Positions 1-9,289 of a DNA stretch of 64,000 bases are shown here, one piece after another. A program made the position numbers and the translations under genes. Source of the DNA: Verrucomicrobiota bacterium (GTDB lineage: Bacteria > Verrucomicrobiota > Verrucomicrobiia > Opitutales > Opitutaceae); contig JAEYWP010000021.1 of the NCBI GenBank assembly GCA_023428905.1, positions 49,826 to 113,825 of the forward strand, written 5' to 3'. Numbering within the stretch: the first letter of the stretch is position 1; the number at the start of each line of letters is the position of its first letter. A model generated the notes under the pieces. That model was not told the DNA's origin, made no database searches, and saw only the letters and a list, made by a program, of their open reading frames with translations.

Positions 1-645
1 ATAGTTGACGCGGCTGTTCTGCTCCGACTCCAGCATCAGCGCGATCCGTTCGTAACCCAGCGCGAGCAGCTGCTGGTAGGCGAGCAGCGCCGCGCGAAAG
101 TGGTTGTGGGTCGCGCGGTGAAGGGCGTGCTGGTTGAACACATAACCGAGTCCCACGCAGATCAGGTGAGCCCAGTCGAGCTCATGGGCATACACCGGCA
201 CGGCGAAGGGCGTGATCAGGTGACCCCGGATGCCGCGCGCCCGCAGGATCCGGCAGGTGCTGGCGGAGGCGGCGCCGCCCGGGCCGAGCCAGAACGGCTC
301 CAGCCGCATGCCCAGCTGCTGGGCCCGTTTGCGGGCCCCCTCGTAAAAGCCCACGCTGGCAGAGTGGTTCTGCCATTCGTCCGGGGTCGGGCCGCCGGTG
401 AGAAACCCGACCACCTCCGGGGCGGTTTTGGGCTGCTTGAGCCTGACCTGGCTCATCAGGGCGGAGACGAGGACGTTGGAACGGTACCCCATCTCGTCCG
501 CCAGCCGCCGCAGGCGGTCGCGGGTTGCCTCGGGGATGGAGGGGTCGTTGCGCAGGCTGAGCGAGACCGTGGTGTGGCTCACCCCCGCGCGGCGGGCGAT
601 CTCGCGCAGGGTCGGCGGCGTGACGGGTGCGGTGACCTGGGCCAT
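1..645 (-). CDS. LacI-family transcriptional regulator (C-terminus beyond window)
   Basis: Reading the minus strand from an ATG at 645 gives 215 residues with no stop before the window edge. Residues 13-40 form the LacI helix-turn-helix (LREIARRAGVSHTTVSLSLR), followed by the hinge segment and the start of a periplasmic-binding-protein-like effector domain (VVGFLTGG at about residue 70). LacI proteins dimerise, bind a palindromic operator with a central CG, and release or bind it on sensing a sugar. The gene diverges from a TonB receptor with 194 bp between the starts, and a fitting palindrome lies in that gap. It is therefore probably the local regulator of the receptor, GH28, glycosidase and MFS genes. 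The ligand cannot be read from the sequence. A long overlapping reading frame covers this region on the other strand but has no family features. Confidence 0.9.
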   Translation of the reverse strand, partial: MAQVTAPVTPPTLREIARRAGVSHTTVSLSLRNDPSIPEATRDRLRRLADEMGYRSNVLVSALMSQVRLKQPKTAPEVVGFLTGGPTPDEWQNHSASVGFYEGARKRAQQLGMRLEPFWLGPGGAASASTCRILRARGIRGHLITPFAVPVYAHELDWAHLICVGLGYVFNQHALHRATHNHFRAALLAYQQLLALGYERIALMLESEQNSRVNY

Positions 646-685
646 GTCCGCAGGCAGCCGCAGCCCCCGCGCGGGGGCAATTTCA

Positions 686-699
686 TTTTACGTGGAAAG
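686..699. promoter_or_regulatory. Putative LacI-type operator upstream of TonB receptor
   Basis: The bases TTTTACGTGGAAAG sit between the divergent lacI-like gene and the TonB receptor. They match, at 12 of 14 positions, the reverse complement of a palindrome at 9290-9303 upstream of the MFS transporter. Dyad symmetry around a central CG-type core is usual for LacI operators. Binding by the neighbouring regulator is inferred. Confidence 0.6.
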
Positions 700-839
700 T
701 GGAGGCGCCCTTGGCCGGCGCGGCGGCCGGTGCCACACCAGCCCGCGTTGACGCCGCCCATCACGGCGCCGACCCGCGGCAGCAGCCCCGACCGGGCCGC
801 GCCCCCGCCGCGGCTCACCCCACCCACCCTCGCTGCCCC

Positions 840-3140
840 ATGAAAACATTGCTTCCCGCCGGAGGCCCGGACCGTCGTCCGGAGCCCGCCGCCGCCGCCG
901 CCCTCGCCCTCGCGCTCGCCCTGCTTTCGCCCGCGGTCTCCCTCGCCCAGTCCGCACCCGCCGCGGCTTCGCCGGAGGAGGAGACCGTCGTCCTTCCGCA
1001 GTTCACCATTTCCAGCGACGCGGCGGACCGCTACCGCGCGACCGACGCGATCTCCGCCGTGCGTGTGCGCGCGCCCCTCCTCGACACCCCCAGCTCCATC
1101 ACCGTGCTCACCCGCGAGATGATGGACGACCTCGCGCCGACCCGCATCTTCGACGTCACCCGCTATGTCGCGGGCGTGCAGGACGGCCGCGGTATCCAGT
1201 TTCAGGATCGCATGATCATCCGCGGCTTTGAGAGCAACGGCCAGCGCACGGTCGACAACTTCCTCCAGCCGGCGGACGCCGACAACATCAACGAGGCGGT
1301 GGTTGATCGCATCGAGGTGGCCAAGGGCCCGAACGCCATCCTCTCCCCGTCGGGCGCGCCGGGCGGCGCGATCAATATCATCACGAAGTCGCCGCTTTAT
1401 GCGCGCAAGCGCAGCGTCACCGCCACCGTCGGCCTCTATGACGCGCAGAAGATCAGCTTCGACGTGACGGGTCCCTTCTCGGAGGGAAGCCCGTTCGCCT
1501 ACCGTGCGATCGGCTCCTTCCAGGACTCGCAGCGGTACTGGTCCAGCGACGCGCGGCTGCGCAACAACGCGATCGCGCCGATGTTCTCCTGGAAGATCTC
1601 CGACAAGACGCTCCTGACGGTGAAACTGGTGGCGGCCGAGTTCTGGGCCTTCCGCGAGCCGTTGCTCGTGATCGATTCTGCCGTCAACGCCGACACCAAG
1701 GACCCGTACCTCGCCCCCGGAATCGACAAGAAGGGCATCAACGGCATCCAGCCGTGGAGCCATGTCGGCACCCACACCGCTGACCTGTTCACCCAGCTGA
1801 CCACCAGCCTGACGGACAACATCAGTCTGCGTGTCGCCGCCAACGGCCGGTATTATTTCGAGGACTCCCACCAGAACTTCCTCTCCACCCCGAGCCTGAC
1901 CAACCGGTACAATCCCTACACCGGCGAACTCACCCAGGACTTCACCTGGGCGCTGGATCCGGCGTCGGGCAACTACGTCTCGACCTTCTCCCGGTTCTTT
2001 GACCCGACGGCGGTGCCGAACCGCGGCGACATCCAGTGGAGCCGCCGCAAGACCGCCAACCTCCAGTCCGACCTCGCCGCCACCTACCGCTTCGGCGAGG
2101 TGAGCAGCCAGACCGTCGCCGGTTTCGCTTATGGCCGGCAGACCGGCTACACCCGGGGCAAGAACGCGACCATGCCCGCGATCAACCTGCTCGACCCGGT
2201 GCGTGTGTATCCTACGTATGGCGACACGCTGGCCGTTCACAACAAGACGGCCTTCACCAACATCCAGGTCTATCTCAACGAGCGGCTCGGCTTCCTCGAG
2301 GACCGTGTGTTCCTCACCGGCGGCGTCCTCCGCTATGACACCAAGACCCTCGGGCAGAATGCGCTGAACAACTCCGCCCCGAGCATCCTCGACGACGGCA
2401 AGACCATGTATTCGGTCGGCGCCCTGGCGAAGGTCCGCTCCAACATCTCTGTCTATTACAGCCACTCCACGAACTCCTCGCCGACCATTGCCAACAACGT
2501 GCCGCTCTGGCGCGACGGCGTGCAGGACGAGTTTGGTTTCAAGACCGAGTTTTTCAACCAGCGCCTGGCCTTCAACGGCGCCTACTTCGAGATCGACCAG
2601 ACCAATGTCACCATCCCGAACCCCGACCGGCAGACCAACCCGTCGGCGCCGGAGCAGCTCGTTTCCGACTTCGGCAACAAGGGTTTCGAGTTCGAGCTGA
2701 TGGGAAGCCTGACGGACAACCTCTCGGTCATCGCGACGTATTCGCACCTCAAGATGCGGGACAGCCTTGGCCGCCACGTTCGCGGCGTGGCCGACAACAA
2801 CGCCGCCCTGCTCCTCAACTACCGCTTCACCGACGGCCCGGCCAAGGGCCTCACGGTCAACGCGGGCGTAAACTACACGGGACGTCGCGCCGGCGACACC
2901 CCCATCAACTTCACTCCGCTGGGCGTGGTGGGGCGGACCAGCTTCTTCCTCAAGCCGATGTACAGCACCACCCTGGGCGCATCCTACCGGCTGAACGAGA
3001 AGTACTTTCTCCGCCTGATTGTGGACAATGTCCTCGACGACAAGGGCTACATCGCGGTCGCCGGGGGCCGCGTTTCGGGCACCGGCATCACCACCGCGCC
3101 GGGCATCAACGTGAAATTCTCCACCACCTTTGAATTCTAG
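840..3140 (+). CDS. TonB-dependent outer-membrane receptor
   Basis: The product is 766 aa. A signal peptide (about residues 1-37, Ala/Leu-rich core, cleavage near SLAQ) precedes a plug domain at about 75-185 (TPSSITVLTREMMDD, MIIRGFE, DRIEVAKGPNAI, GGAINIITK). A beta-barrel follows to the end and finishes with phenylalanine (TTFEF), the usual outer-membrane assembly signal. The start at 840 gives a normal signal peptide; upstream in-frame starts add only low-complexity residues. It lies divergent to the LacI regulator behind a putative operator and overlaps the downstream GH28 start by 11 bp, so import of a plant-type oligosaccharide is likely. The plug resembles FhuA/ferrichrome-type receptors, so a siderophore ligand cannot be excluded from sequence alone. 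Confidence 0.93.
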   Translation: MKTLLPAGGPDRRPEPAAAAALALALALLSPAVSLAQSAPAAASPEEETVVLPQFTISSDAADRYRATDAISAVRVRAPLLDTPSSITVLTREMMDDLAPTRIFDVTRYVAGVQDGRGIQFQDRMIIRGFESNGQRTVDNFLQPADADNINEAVVDRIEVAKGPNAILSPSGAPGGAINIITKSPLYARKRSVTATVGLYDAQKISFDVTGPFSEGSPFAYRAIGSFQDSQRYWSSDARLRNNAIAPMFSWKISDKTLLTVKLVAAEFWAFREPLLVIDSAVNADTKDPYLAPGIDKKGINGIQPWSHVGTHTADLFTQLTTSLTDNISLRVAANGRYYFEDSHQNFLSTPSLTNRYNPYTGELTQDFTWALDPASGNYVSTFSRFFDPTAVPNRGDIQWSRRKTANLQSDLAATYRFGEVSSQTVAGFAYGRQTGYTRGKNATMPAINLLDPVRVYPTYGDTLAVHNKTAFTNIQVYLNERLGFLEDRVFLTGGVLRYDTKTLGQNALNNSAPSILDDGKTMYSVGALAKVRSNISVYYSHSTNSSPTIANNVPLWRDGVQDEFGFKTEFFNQRLAFNGAYFEIDQTNVTIPNPDRQTNPSAPEQLVSDFGNKGFEFELMGSLTDNLSVIATYSHLKMRDSLGRHVRGVADNNAALLLNYRFTDGPAKGLTVNAGVNYTGRRAGDTPINFTPLGVVGRTSFFLKPMYSTTLGASYRLNEKYFLRLIVDNVLDDKGYIAVAGGRVSGTGITTAPGINVKFSTTFEF

Positions 3141-4836
3141 TTCCCCAGAGCAGAGCGGCCTGTTCAGCGTGCGCCATTACGGCGCCGCGGGCGACGGGCG
3201 GACGCTGGACACGGCGGCGATCAATCGTGCGGTCGCCGCCGCCCATCTCGCCGGCGGGGGAACCGTCGTGTTCCCGGCCGGCGAGTACCTCAGCCACTCC
3301 ATCCGGCTTCGCAGCCACGTGTGCCTGAAGCTGGCATCCGGCGCCGTGCTGGTGGCGGCGGAGCCTCCTCCGGCAGGCGAATGCGGCGGCTACGACTCAC
3401 CGGAGGACGGCGCGCCCAACGTGTATCAGGATTTCGGGCACTCGCGCTTTCGCAACAGCCTGATTTGGGGCGAGGACCTCACCGGCGTGGGAATCGAGGG
3501 GCCGGGCCGCATTTTTGGCCGCGGCCTGAGCCGCGGTAACGGGCGGGTGGCCCTGCCGGTGCGCGAGGTGGCCCCGCAGCCGGGGAATCGCCTCCCGGAT
3601 GTGCTTGAGGCGGACGGGGAGATCGAGCCGGCGGCGCTGCCCGCCGGCGTCAAGGCCGGCCCGTTTGGGTATCCGCACGGGTGTGACACGCTGCCCGCCG
3701 GGGTGGGCAACAAGGCCATCGCCCTGCGCGGGTGCCGCAATGTGATCTTGAGAGACCTCGTGGTGCTCCACGGCGGGCATTTCGCGGTGCTCGCGGCCGA
3801 CTGCGACAATGTCACGGTTGACAACCTCCTGATCGACACCAACCGCGACGGCATCGACATCGATGGCTGTCGCAACGTCAGGATCTCACGGTGTTCGGTC
3901 AATTCGCCGTGGGATGACGCGATCTGTATCAAGTCGTCCTGTGGTTATGGTCCGCCGCGCCCGGTGGAGAACATCACCGTGAGTGATTGTTATGTCAGCG
4001 GTTTCGAGGAGGGCACCCTGTTCGATGGAACCCGCTCCCGCGCCGTCCGCCATCGGGGAGGGCCGATCGGCCGGATCAAACTGGGAACCGAGGCGAGCGG
4101 GGGTTTCCGCAACATCGCCATCAGCAACTGTGTCTTCGAGTTTTGCCGCGGCCTCGCCTTCGAGCAGGTGGACGGGGCGGGGATGGACGACATCGTGGTC
4201 TCCAACGTGGTCATGCGCGAGGTCCAGAACGCCCCGGTCTTCATCCGGCTGGGCGGACGACTGCGGGCCCCGGGGGTGACGGTGCCCGGCACGGCCCAGC
4301 GGATCGCGATCACCAATCTGGTCGCCTTTGATGTCGCTCCCGAGCACGGCATTTTTATCGCCGGCCTGCCCGGCCATCCCGTGCGCAATGTGCGGCTCGA
4401 TGGGGTGCAGGTCTTCAGCCGGGGCGGCGGCTCACCGGACGATGCGAACCGCGAAGTGCCGGCCCTGGTGGCAGCGTATCCGGAGCCCCTGCTTTTCGGC
4501 ACGCTGCCGGCGTGGGGGTTTTATGCGCGGCATGCGGAGGGCCTGGAGGTGCGGGACCTCGCGCTCCACACCCTCACCCCGGACGCCCGGCCCGCCGTGC
4601 GCCTTGAGCACGTGGTGAACGCGCGTTTTGCCGGCGCCCGCGTCGTCCCGGCCACCGCCTCGACCGCCACCACCAACGCCATAACCTCCACCGCCGCCGC
4701 GACCGCGACGACAACCGCGCCCACGACCACCGCCGCGCAGTGGCAGGTCCGCGACTCCCGCGGCGTCCGCTGGATCGACTGCGACGGCATCGGACCGCCC
4801 CTGGACCCTTCCGCCCGGGCGGAAGAGCGTTCCTGA
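3130..4836 (+). CDS. GH28-family glycosidase (polygalacturonase-like)
   Basis: The product is 568 aa with a right-handed parallel beta-helix pattern. It has the N-terminal VRHYGAAGDGRTLDTAAINRA segment (residues 14-34) and GH28 active-site blocks: NRDGIDIDG (238-246), WDDAICIKS (261-269) and RIKLGTE (316-322). The family hydrolyses alpha-galacturonide linkages in pectin or rhamnogalacturonan. No signal peptide is visible, so it may act on imported oligosaccharides. The only standard start before the domain is TTG at 3130, inside the end of the receptor gene. GTG at 3169 is an alternative that would trim residues before the domain. Residues about 505-535 are a Thr/Ala-rich run that is unusual for the family and encoded by GC-rich repeats. 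A strong terminator follows. Confidence 0.88.
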   Translation: MNSSSPEQSGLFSVRHYGAAGDGRTLDTAAINRAVAAAHLAGGGTVVFPAGEYLSHSIRLRSHVCLKLASGAVLVAAEPPPAGECGGYDSPEDGAPNVYQDFGHSRFRNSLIWGEDLTGVGIEGPGRIFGRGLSRGNGRVALPVREVAPQPGNRLPDVLEADGEIEPAALPAGVKAGPFGYPHGCDTLPAGVGNKAIALRGCRNVILRDLVVLHGGHFAVLAADCDNVTVDNLLIDTNRDGIDIDGCRNVRISRCSVNSPWDDAICIKSSCGYGPPRPVENITVSDCYVSGFEEGTLFDGTRSRAVRHRGGPIGRIKLGTEASGGFRNIAISNCVFEFCRGLAFEQVDGAGMDDIVVSNVVMREVQNAPVFIRLGGRLRAPGVTVPGTAQRIAITNLVAFDVAPEHGIFIAGLPGHPVRNVRLDGVQVFSRGGGSPDDANREVPALVAAYPEPLLFGTLPAWGFYARHAEGLEVRDLALHTLTPDARPAVRLEHVVNARFAGARVVPATASTATTNAITSTAAATATTTAPTTTAAQWQVRDSRGVRWIDCDGIGPPLDPSARAEERS

Positions 4837-4861
4837 GCCAATATACTTTCTGCTGGGTAGC

Positions 4862-4893
4862 GGCGCCGCCTGTGGGTCAGGCGGCGCCTTCTT
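4862..4893 (+). terminator. Rho-independent terminator after GH28
   Basis: A perfect 11-bp stem (GGCGCCGCCTG paired with CAGGCGGCGCC) around a 5-nt loop is followed by TTCTT. It lies 25 bp after the GH28 stop and ends the receptor-GH28 operon. The first palindromic repeat element begins directly at its tail. Confidence 0.8.
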
Positions 4894-5118
4894 AAGGGGT
4901 CATGTCTTGACTCTTGACAATATCTTCAGCCCTCGGCCCTGTCGGTAGACGTGGCGGTGGCTTACGCAGCTGTGCCCGGTTTCCACCAGCACTGGCGTTT
5001 TCGTGCAGGGGTCGTGCGGTTTCGCGGTCGTCTTTGCCGCACCGGGTGCGCAGTGCAGGGCACGGGTCGTGCGTCTAGAGGGAGCAAATTTGTCAAAGGT
5101 CAAGACGTGACCCCTTTA
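4894..5118. repeat. MITE/REP-like element, copy 1
   Basis: The left end (4894-4919) reads AAGGGGTCATGTCTTGAC followed by TCTTGACA. The right end (5091-5118) is its imperfect inverted copy, TGTCAAAGGTCAAGACGTGA. The interior of about 170 bp has no convincing gene. Adjacent copy 2 shares much of the interior, including TTTCCACCAGCAC and GTGCGTCTAG, so the pair is a tandem of diverged copies. No transposase is encoded; mobilisation by an enzyme elsewhere is inferred. Confidence 0.8.
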
Positions 5119-5134
5119 GGGGGAGGGGGCTTTT

Positions 5135-5367
5135 AAGGGGCATGTCTTGACTCTTGACAGTATTTCCAGCTGCCGGCTCTGCCGGTAGAGGTGGCGGTGG
5201 CTTACGCCGCAGTGCCCCGGTTTCCACCAGCACCGGCGTTCTTGTGCAGGGTTCGTGCGCTTGCGCAGGGTTCGTGCGCTTGCGCAGTCGCCTTTGCCGG
5301 CCCGGGTGCACGGTGCGTGCGTCTAGGCGACTCGATTTTGTCAAGAGTCGAGACGTGACCCCTTTAG
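5135..5367. repeat. MITE/REP-like element, copy 2
   Basis: This copy has the same inverted termini as copy 1 (left 5135-5159 with one base missing, right 5339-5367). The interior is similar to copy 1 but carries a short internal duplication of TTCGTGCGCTTGCGCAG. Its right end supplies the TAA stop of the glycosidase read leftward at 5364-5366, so the insertion set the C-terminus of that protein. Confidence 0.8.
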
Positions 5368-7763
5368 GGGAGGGGGCGCCAGCCTTCGGCGCGGATGGTC
5401 CAGCGGCCGTCCTTGGGGAAACCCGGGTGGAGCTCTTCGCAGCCGTCCCAGCCGGCGACCATCAGGGCCACGGTGGCGAGGAAGGCGCCGTTGGCGGGCA
5501 GATAAGCGGCGATCTCGGGGCGGGCTCCCGGCGCGGGGTCGGATACGGCAGCGGTCGTCACCGTCTGTTCCGAGCCTGTGCCGGCGGCAGGGGCCGCGCC
5601 GGCGGCGACGTCGCTGCGCTGGGGACAATGTCCGTTCGGAAGGTAACGATTGTTCGGACCGTCGCGGAGGAGGATCTCCACAGCCTGCTCAGGTCGGCCG
5701 AGGCGCGTCGCGGTCATCGCGATCATGGGATAATCCCAGCCCCAAATCTTGGTCTCCCAGTCCCACTGGTCGAGCACGGCGTCGAGCGTGCGTTCCATGG
5801 TCGCGCGGTCCACCGCTGCCGTGTAGGGAAGAAAGCCATACGCCATCAGCATCTGTGGGTGGTCGTGCCGTGAGGCGAGGGTGCGCCAGGTGTCGGGATG
5901 CGACTCCAGAGCGACATAGCGCCCTCCATCGGTCGGCAGGGGAGTCAGACGCCGGATAATGTCATCCCAGTGCGTTTCGCGCGCCAGCCCGCGCCGTTCG
6001 CGCCAGGTCTGCGCGACCTCCAGCGCCCAGCGCCAGTAGGCCAGTTCGAAGCCCGGGTTCTGGCTCGTTGCCGGGTCATGGATTTCCTGGGCGATCCAAA
6101 GCGGTGGACCCAGGACATAGCGGTCCCGAGCCGGGTCGAGCCAGAGCATCGAGGCGAGGCCGGCCGCGGTGTCGTCGACCAGTTCCGCCCAGGCGTCCAG
6201 CACGGCCTTCCTCTCGCGCCCGTGTTCCTGTTTGTCCGGGTCAGGCGTTCCCGGGACGCGTCGGTGACGCGACGCCTCGCGGAAGAGCAGTTCCGCGAGG
6301 TAGAGGGTGTGTGGCTGATTCCAGACGATGAAGGGATTGCCGCCGGGGCTTTCGCGCAGATCGGGGCCGACCATCTTGGCCCAACGCGCGCCGCGGAGGC
6401 CGCGCTCCTGGGCGAGGGCGCGCGCGGCGGGTAGCTGGGCGCGGTACCAGGCGAGGTTTCGCTCCAGCAGGTCGGGGCGCCCCGCCAGCGCAAAGTGGGC
6501 GGTGTGCCACCAGATCATCTCCGTGTGGTGTTTCCCGTACCAGGTGTTGCAGGTCAGGCCGCTCTCCTGCGGAGGCACCTCCCCCGCCGACTGGATTGCG
6601 AGGAGGTAATGGGACAACACCACCCGCCGCTCGATGAGGGCGGCCCTGGGATCGGTACTACCCGACAGGTCCAGCGCCGCCACGCGCCTCCAGTGCCCCC
6701 GCCAGTGTGTCGCGGCCGCGCTGCGAATGGCGGCGGGGGTCAACGGCGGCCTGGCTCGCTCAACCGTCTCCGGTGAGACCGTATCGGCCGCAGGCATGTG
6801 AGAGAACGGCTCGCCCGCCGCGGTCGCGGGACCTGCCGCCGGGCCGAAGCGAAGGCTCAAGCTAAGGGTGTCCCCGTGACCGGTGATCCGGAAGATGTGC
6901 GCCTCTCCCCCGGGCTCGATCGGCCGTGACGACTCCACCTCGTAGGTGAGGGATCCCACCTCGCGCCTCAGCGTATGCGGCGTGACGATACGACTGAGAT
7001 GGGCACCGGGCTCGGACCAATCGAAGGCCGGCGTATTCTTGACCGCGGGATCGTGACCACGCGGGAAGGCGAGGCGGACTCCAAGCTCGCCGCTGGCGAC
7101 GAGGGCGGAGTGGATTTCAATCGCGAGGGTGTCTGACGACGGATCGCAGGCGGTGAGCACTTCGACCTGCACACCGCGCAGGCGGTAATGGCTGGTGATG
7201 ACCCCGCTCCACAGGTCCAGGGATTGCTGGAGGTCGGTGACATCGCCCGGCACGAAGGCGGACCCGTCCGGTTTGATCCAGTCGAGCCCCACGACCCCGA
7301 GCGGGTGCAGCCGCGGGTTGCGCCGGAGCCACTGGCCTGCAGGAGTGGCGGCGTTGCTGGGGTAAGCCTGTGCGCGGCCGTCGGGATGGCGGTAGGTGCG
7401 ATAGGTATCTGAAAGCTGATACCCGTGGGGGTTGTCGTCCCGGACCCACGCCCACCGGGCCAGGGTCTCGAGGGGAAACCCCGCGCGGTACGCCTCAACG
7501 GCAAACGTCTGCAGTCCGGTGGGGTCGACGGTGAAAGCGAAGCCCCCGTTGCCCACGGAGAGAGGAGAGCGCAGTTCGGTGGCGGAGAGATGTGGCGCGC
7601 GATGGCCCGGGGAGTGGCGCTGCACCCAGGCGCGGCGGTCGATGGTCCCGGCGGCGGGGACGTTTCCGGCGTGCATGCGCCCCGCGATGCCACAGAGGAG
7701 GGCGAGGGCGCAAAAGGTCGTACGCAGGCGCCGGGCGGGGCGGGGAGAATGCGGGCGGGGCAT
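5364..7763 (-). CDS. Secreted six-hairpin (alpha/alpha)6 glycosidase, family not assigned
   Basis: The product is 799 aa. A signal peptide (RRLRTTFCALALLCGIAG, then MHA) is followed by a beta-rich N-terminal domain that opens SPLSVGNGGFAFTVD, as in GH95/GH65-like enzymes. A helical domain follows with WYGKHHTEMIWWHTAHFAL and NPFIVWNQPHTLYLAELL, features of six-hairpin glycosidases in which Glu/Asp in the helical barrel act on the sugar. I cannot name the CAZy family. The ATG at 7763 lies 5 bp after the MFS stop, so the two are co-transcribed. The stop codon lies inside the terminal repeat of a mobile element, so the final residues may differ from the ancestral protein. Longer in-frame extension upstream overlaps the transporter and is not real. 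Confidence 0.8.
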   Translation of the reverse strand: MPRPHSPRPARRLRTTFCALALLCGIAGRMHAGNVPAAGTIDRRAWVQRHSPGHRAPHLSATELRSPLSVGNGGFAFTVDPTGLQTFAVEAYRAGFPLETLARWAWVRDDNPHGYQLSDTYRTYRHPDGRAQAYPSNAATPAGQWLRRNPRLHPLGVVGLDWIKPDGSAFVPGDVTDLQQSLDLWSGVITSHYRLRGVQVEVLTACDPSSDTLAIEIHSALVASGELGVRLAFPRGHDPAVKNTPAFDWSEPGAHLSRIVTPHTLRREVGSLTYEVESSRPIEPGGEAHIFRITGHGDTLSLSLRFGPAAGPATAAGEPFSHMPAADTVSPETVERARPPLTPAAIRSAAATHWRGHWRRVAALDLSGSTDPRAALIERRVVLSHYLLAIQSAGEVPPQESGLTCNTWYGKHHTEMIWWHTAHFALAGRPDLLERNLAWYRAQLPAARALAQERGLRGARWAKMVGPDLRESPGGNPFIVWNQPHTLYLAELLFREASRHRRVPGTPDPDKQEHGRERKAVLDAWAELVDDTAAGLASMLWLDPARDRYVLGPPLWIAQEIHDPATSQNPGFELAYWRWALEVAQTWRERRGLARETHWDDIIRRLTPLPTDGGRYVALESHPDTWRTLASRHDHPQMLMAYGFLPYTAAVDRATMERTLDAVLDQWDWETKIWGWDYPMIAMTATRLGRPEQAVEILLRDGPNNRYLPNGHCPQRSDVAAGAAPAAGTGSEQTVTTAAVSDPAPGARPEIAAYLPANGAFLATVALMVAGWDGCEELHPGFPKDGRWTIRAEGWRPLP

Positions 7764-7768
7764 GGCGG

Positions 7769-9220
7769 TCAGAGGGGGGCGACGTAGCCCGTCGGCCCTC
7801 CGTGCGCCTGCCAATGCTTTTTGATGCGCGACAGTCCGAACCAGGCGGCGGCGTAGAGCAGCCCCATCATCACGTTGACCAGGCGGTAGGGACCGAAGTT
7901 GACGTCGCCCACGCCGGGCAGGGCGACGGTGTGTTCCCAGCCATTGAGGGCGTCGAGGATCCAGCCGGCCCCGGGGCTGATGAGTGCGGCGATCAGGATC
8001 GACTGCACGATGGTGTTGGCGCCGGCCAGCTGACTGTAGCGCTGCGGGTGGAAGATTTCCTGGGCGAGCTTCAGCTGCGCCAGCATCACGATCCAGAACG
8101 CCACCCCGGTGACCATGGAGGAGACAAAGAAGGTCCTTGGGCCGACCACGAAAACGAAGGAGAGCAGGTAGCCTGCGGTGATGAGGATGAGGCCGAGCCG
8201 GAGGACGTAGAGAGCACCGCGGGTGTCGACGAGTTTTCCCACCGGATAGGCGATCACCAGCCAGACGAGTGAGGGCCAGGAGAGCATCTGGCCGACCTCG
8301 GTCAGGCTCATGCCCAGCTCGTATTGGGGGAAAAAGATGAGAAAACCGGAGAGTCCCAGCAGCGCGCCATAGAGGCAGACGCGCACGAAGTAGACCCAGA
8401 GGTAGATCGGGTGGCGGTAGGATTCGGCCACGAACGTCCTCACTGCGCGGGCAAACCGGGTCCAGCGGGAGTCGGAACGGGCGGCGGGCACCGCGTCCTC
8501 CACCGGAGGATACGTGCCCTCCCGCACGAAATAGCAGATGGCGCCGAAGCCGACCAGGTTGAGGACAGCGACTCCGATGAAGATCGGCTTGCTGTGGGTA
8601 TCCGCGTGTCCAAGCAGCCAATACGTGATGATGAAGGTGCCGGCGGCGCCGAAGAGGCGGAAGAGGGCGAGGAACCGGCCCATGTGCGTGTCCGGCACGA
8701 CGTCCCGCAAAAGTCCGAAGAAGGTGACGTTGACCACGGTCTGGACCGCCCGGTAGGCGATCACCAGGACGGCGAAAACCAGGATGACGGGGTGGACGGG
8801 GAGGGACTGGATCCAGGCACCGAGTCCGTCGGAGGCGACCAGCCAGTTGGCAAATTCCGGGGCGAAGGGGGTGATCGCGAGGAAGAGGCTGGCGAAGGGT
8901 GTTGCGAGGAAGAGGAGGGGGATGCGCCGGCCCCAGCGGGTGCGCAGCCGGTCGGAGTAGTACCCCAGCGGCGGCATGATCAGCAGCTGGAGGATGGCGT
9001 TGAAGGAGCCCACGATCACGCCGATCTCCTTGTCCGAGGCGCCGTGCATCTTCAGGAGCACCGGCAGCACCTTCGGCTCCAGCATGTCGATCAGGGTGAA
9101 GACGATTTCACCGGCGAGGAGCCAGGCAAAGACGGCGCGCAGGCCGCCGGCAGTGTAGGTCAGCGAGCCGGCACGGTAAAGCGCCGCCGGTGCCGCGGTC
9201 GTACTCGGGGCAGGTGTCAT
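7769..9220 (-). CDS. MFS sugar (glycoside) transporter
   Basis: The product is 483 aa with about 12 transmembrane helices. It carries the MFS loop 2-3 signature in GYYSDRLRTRWGRRIPLL, characteristic of the glycoside-pentoside-hexuronide/SLC45-like sugar symporters. The start at 9220 (MTPAPST) was chosen because the first helix follows normally and the 21 residues further upstream are Arg/Pro-rich. It is followed 5 bp later by the six-hairpin glycosidase. A putative LacI operator lies 70 bp upstream. It probably imports oligosaccharides released by the cluster's glycosidases across the inner membrane. The substrate is not known. Confidence 0.88.
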   Translation of the reverse strand: MTPAPSTTAAPAALYRAGSLTYTAGGLRAVFAWLLAGEIVFTLIDMLEPKVLPVLLKMHGASDKEIGVIVGSFNAILQLLIMPPLGYYSDRLRTRWGRRIPLLFLATPFASLFLAITPFAPEFANWLVASDGLGAWIQSLPVHPVILVFAVLVIAYRAVQTVVNVTFFGLLRDVVPDTHMGRFLALFRLFGAAGTFIITYWLLGHADTHSKPIFIGVAVLNLVGFGAICYFVREGTYPPVEDAVPAARSDSRWTRFARAVRTFVAESYRHPIYLWVYFVRVCLYGALLGLSGFLIFFPQYELGMSLTEVGQMLSWPSLVWLVIAYPVGKLVDTRGALYVLRLGLILITAGYLLSFVFVVGPRTFFVSSMVTGVAFWIVMLAQLKLAQEIFHPQRYSQLAGANTIVQSILIAALISPGAGWILDALNGWEHTVALPGVGDVNFGPYRLVNVMMGLLYAAAWFGLSRIKKHWQAHGGPTGYVAPL

Positions 9221-9289
9221 GGTTCGGGGGTTGGGGCCTGACGGGCCGGAAATTCGCGGTTCCGGGCGGCGAGACCGAGCCAATTCCTG

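Noticed and set aside
579..2777. 732-residue minus-strand reading frame opposite the TonB receptor
   Set aside because: It is antisense to a clear TonB receptor, has no domain pattern and has composition typical of high-GC shadow frames.
7764..8621. In-frame upstream extension of the six-hairpin glycosidase (about 290 codons)
   Set aside because: It overlaps the MFS transporter and lacks any domain; the ATG at 7763 gives a good signal peptide.
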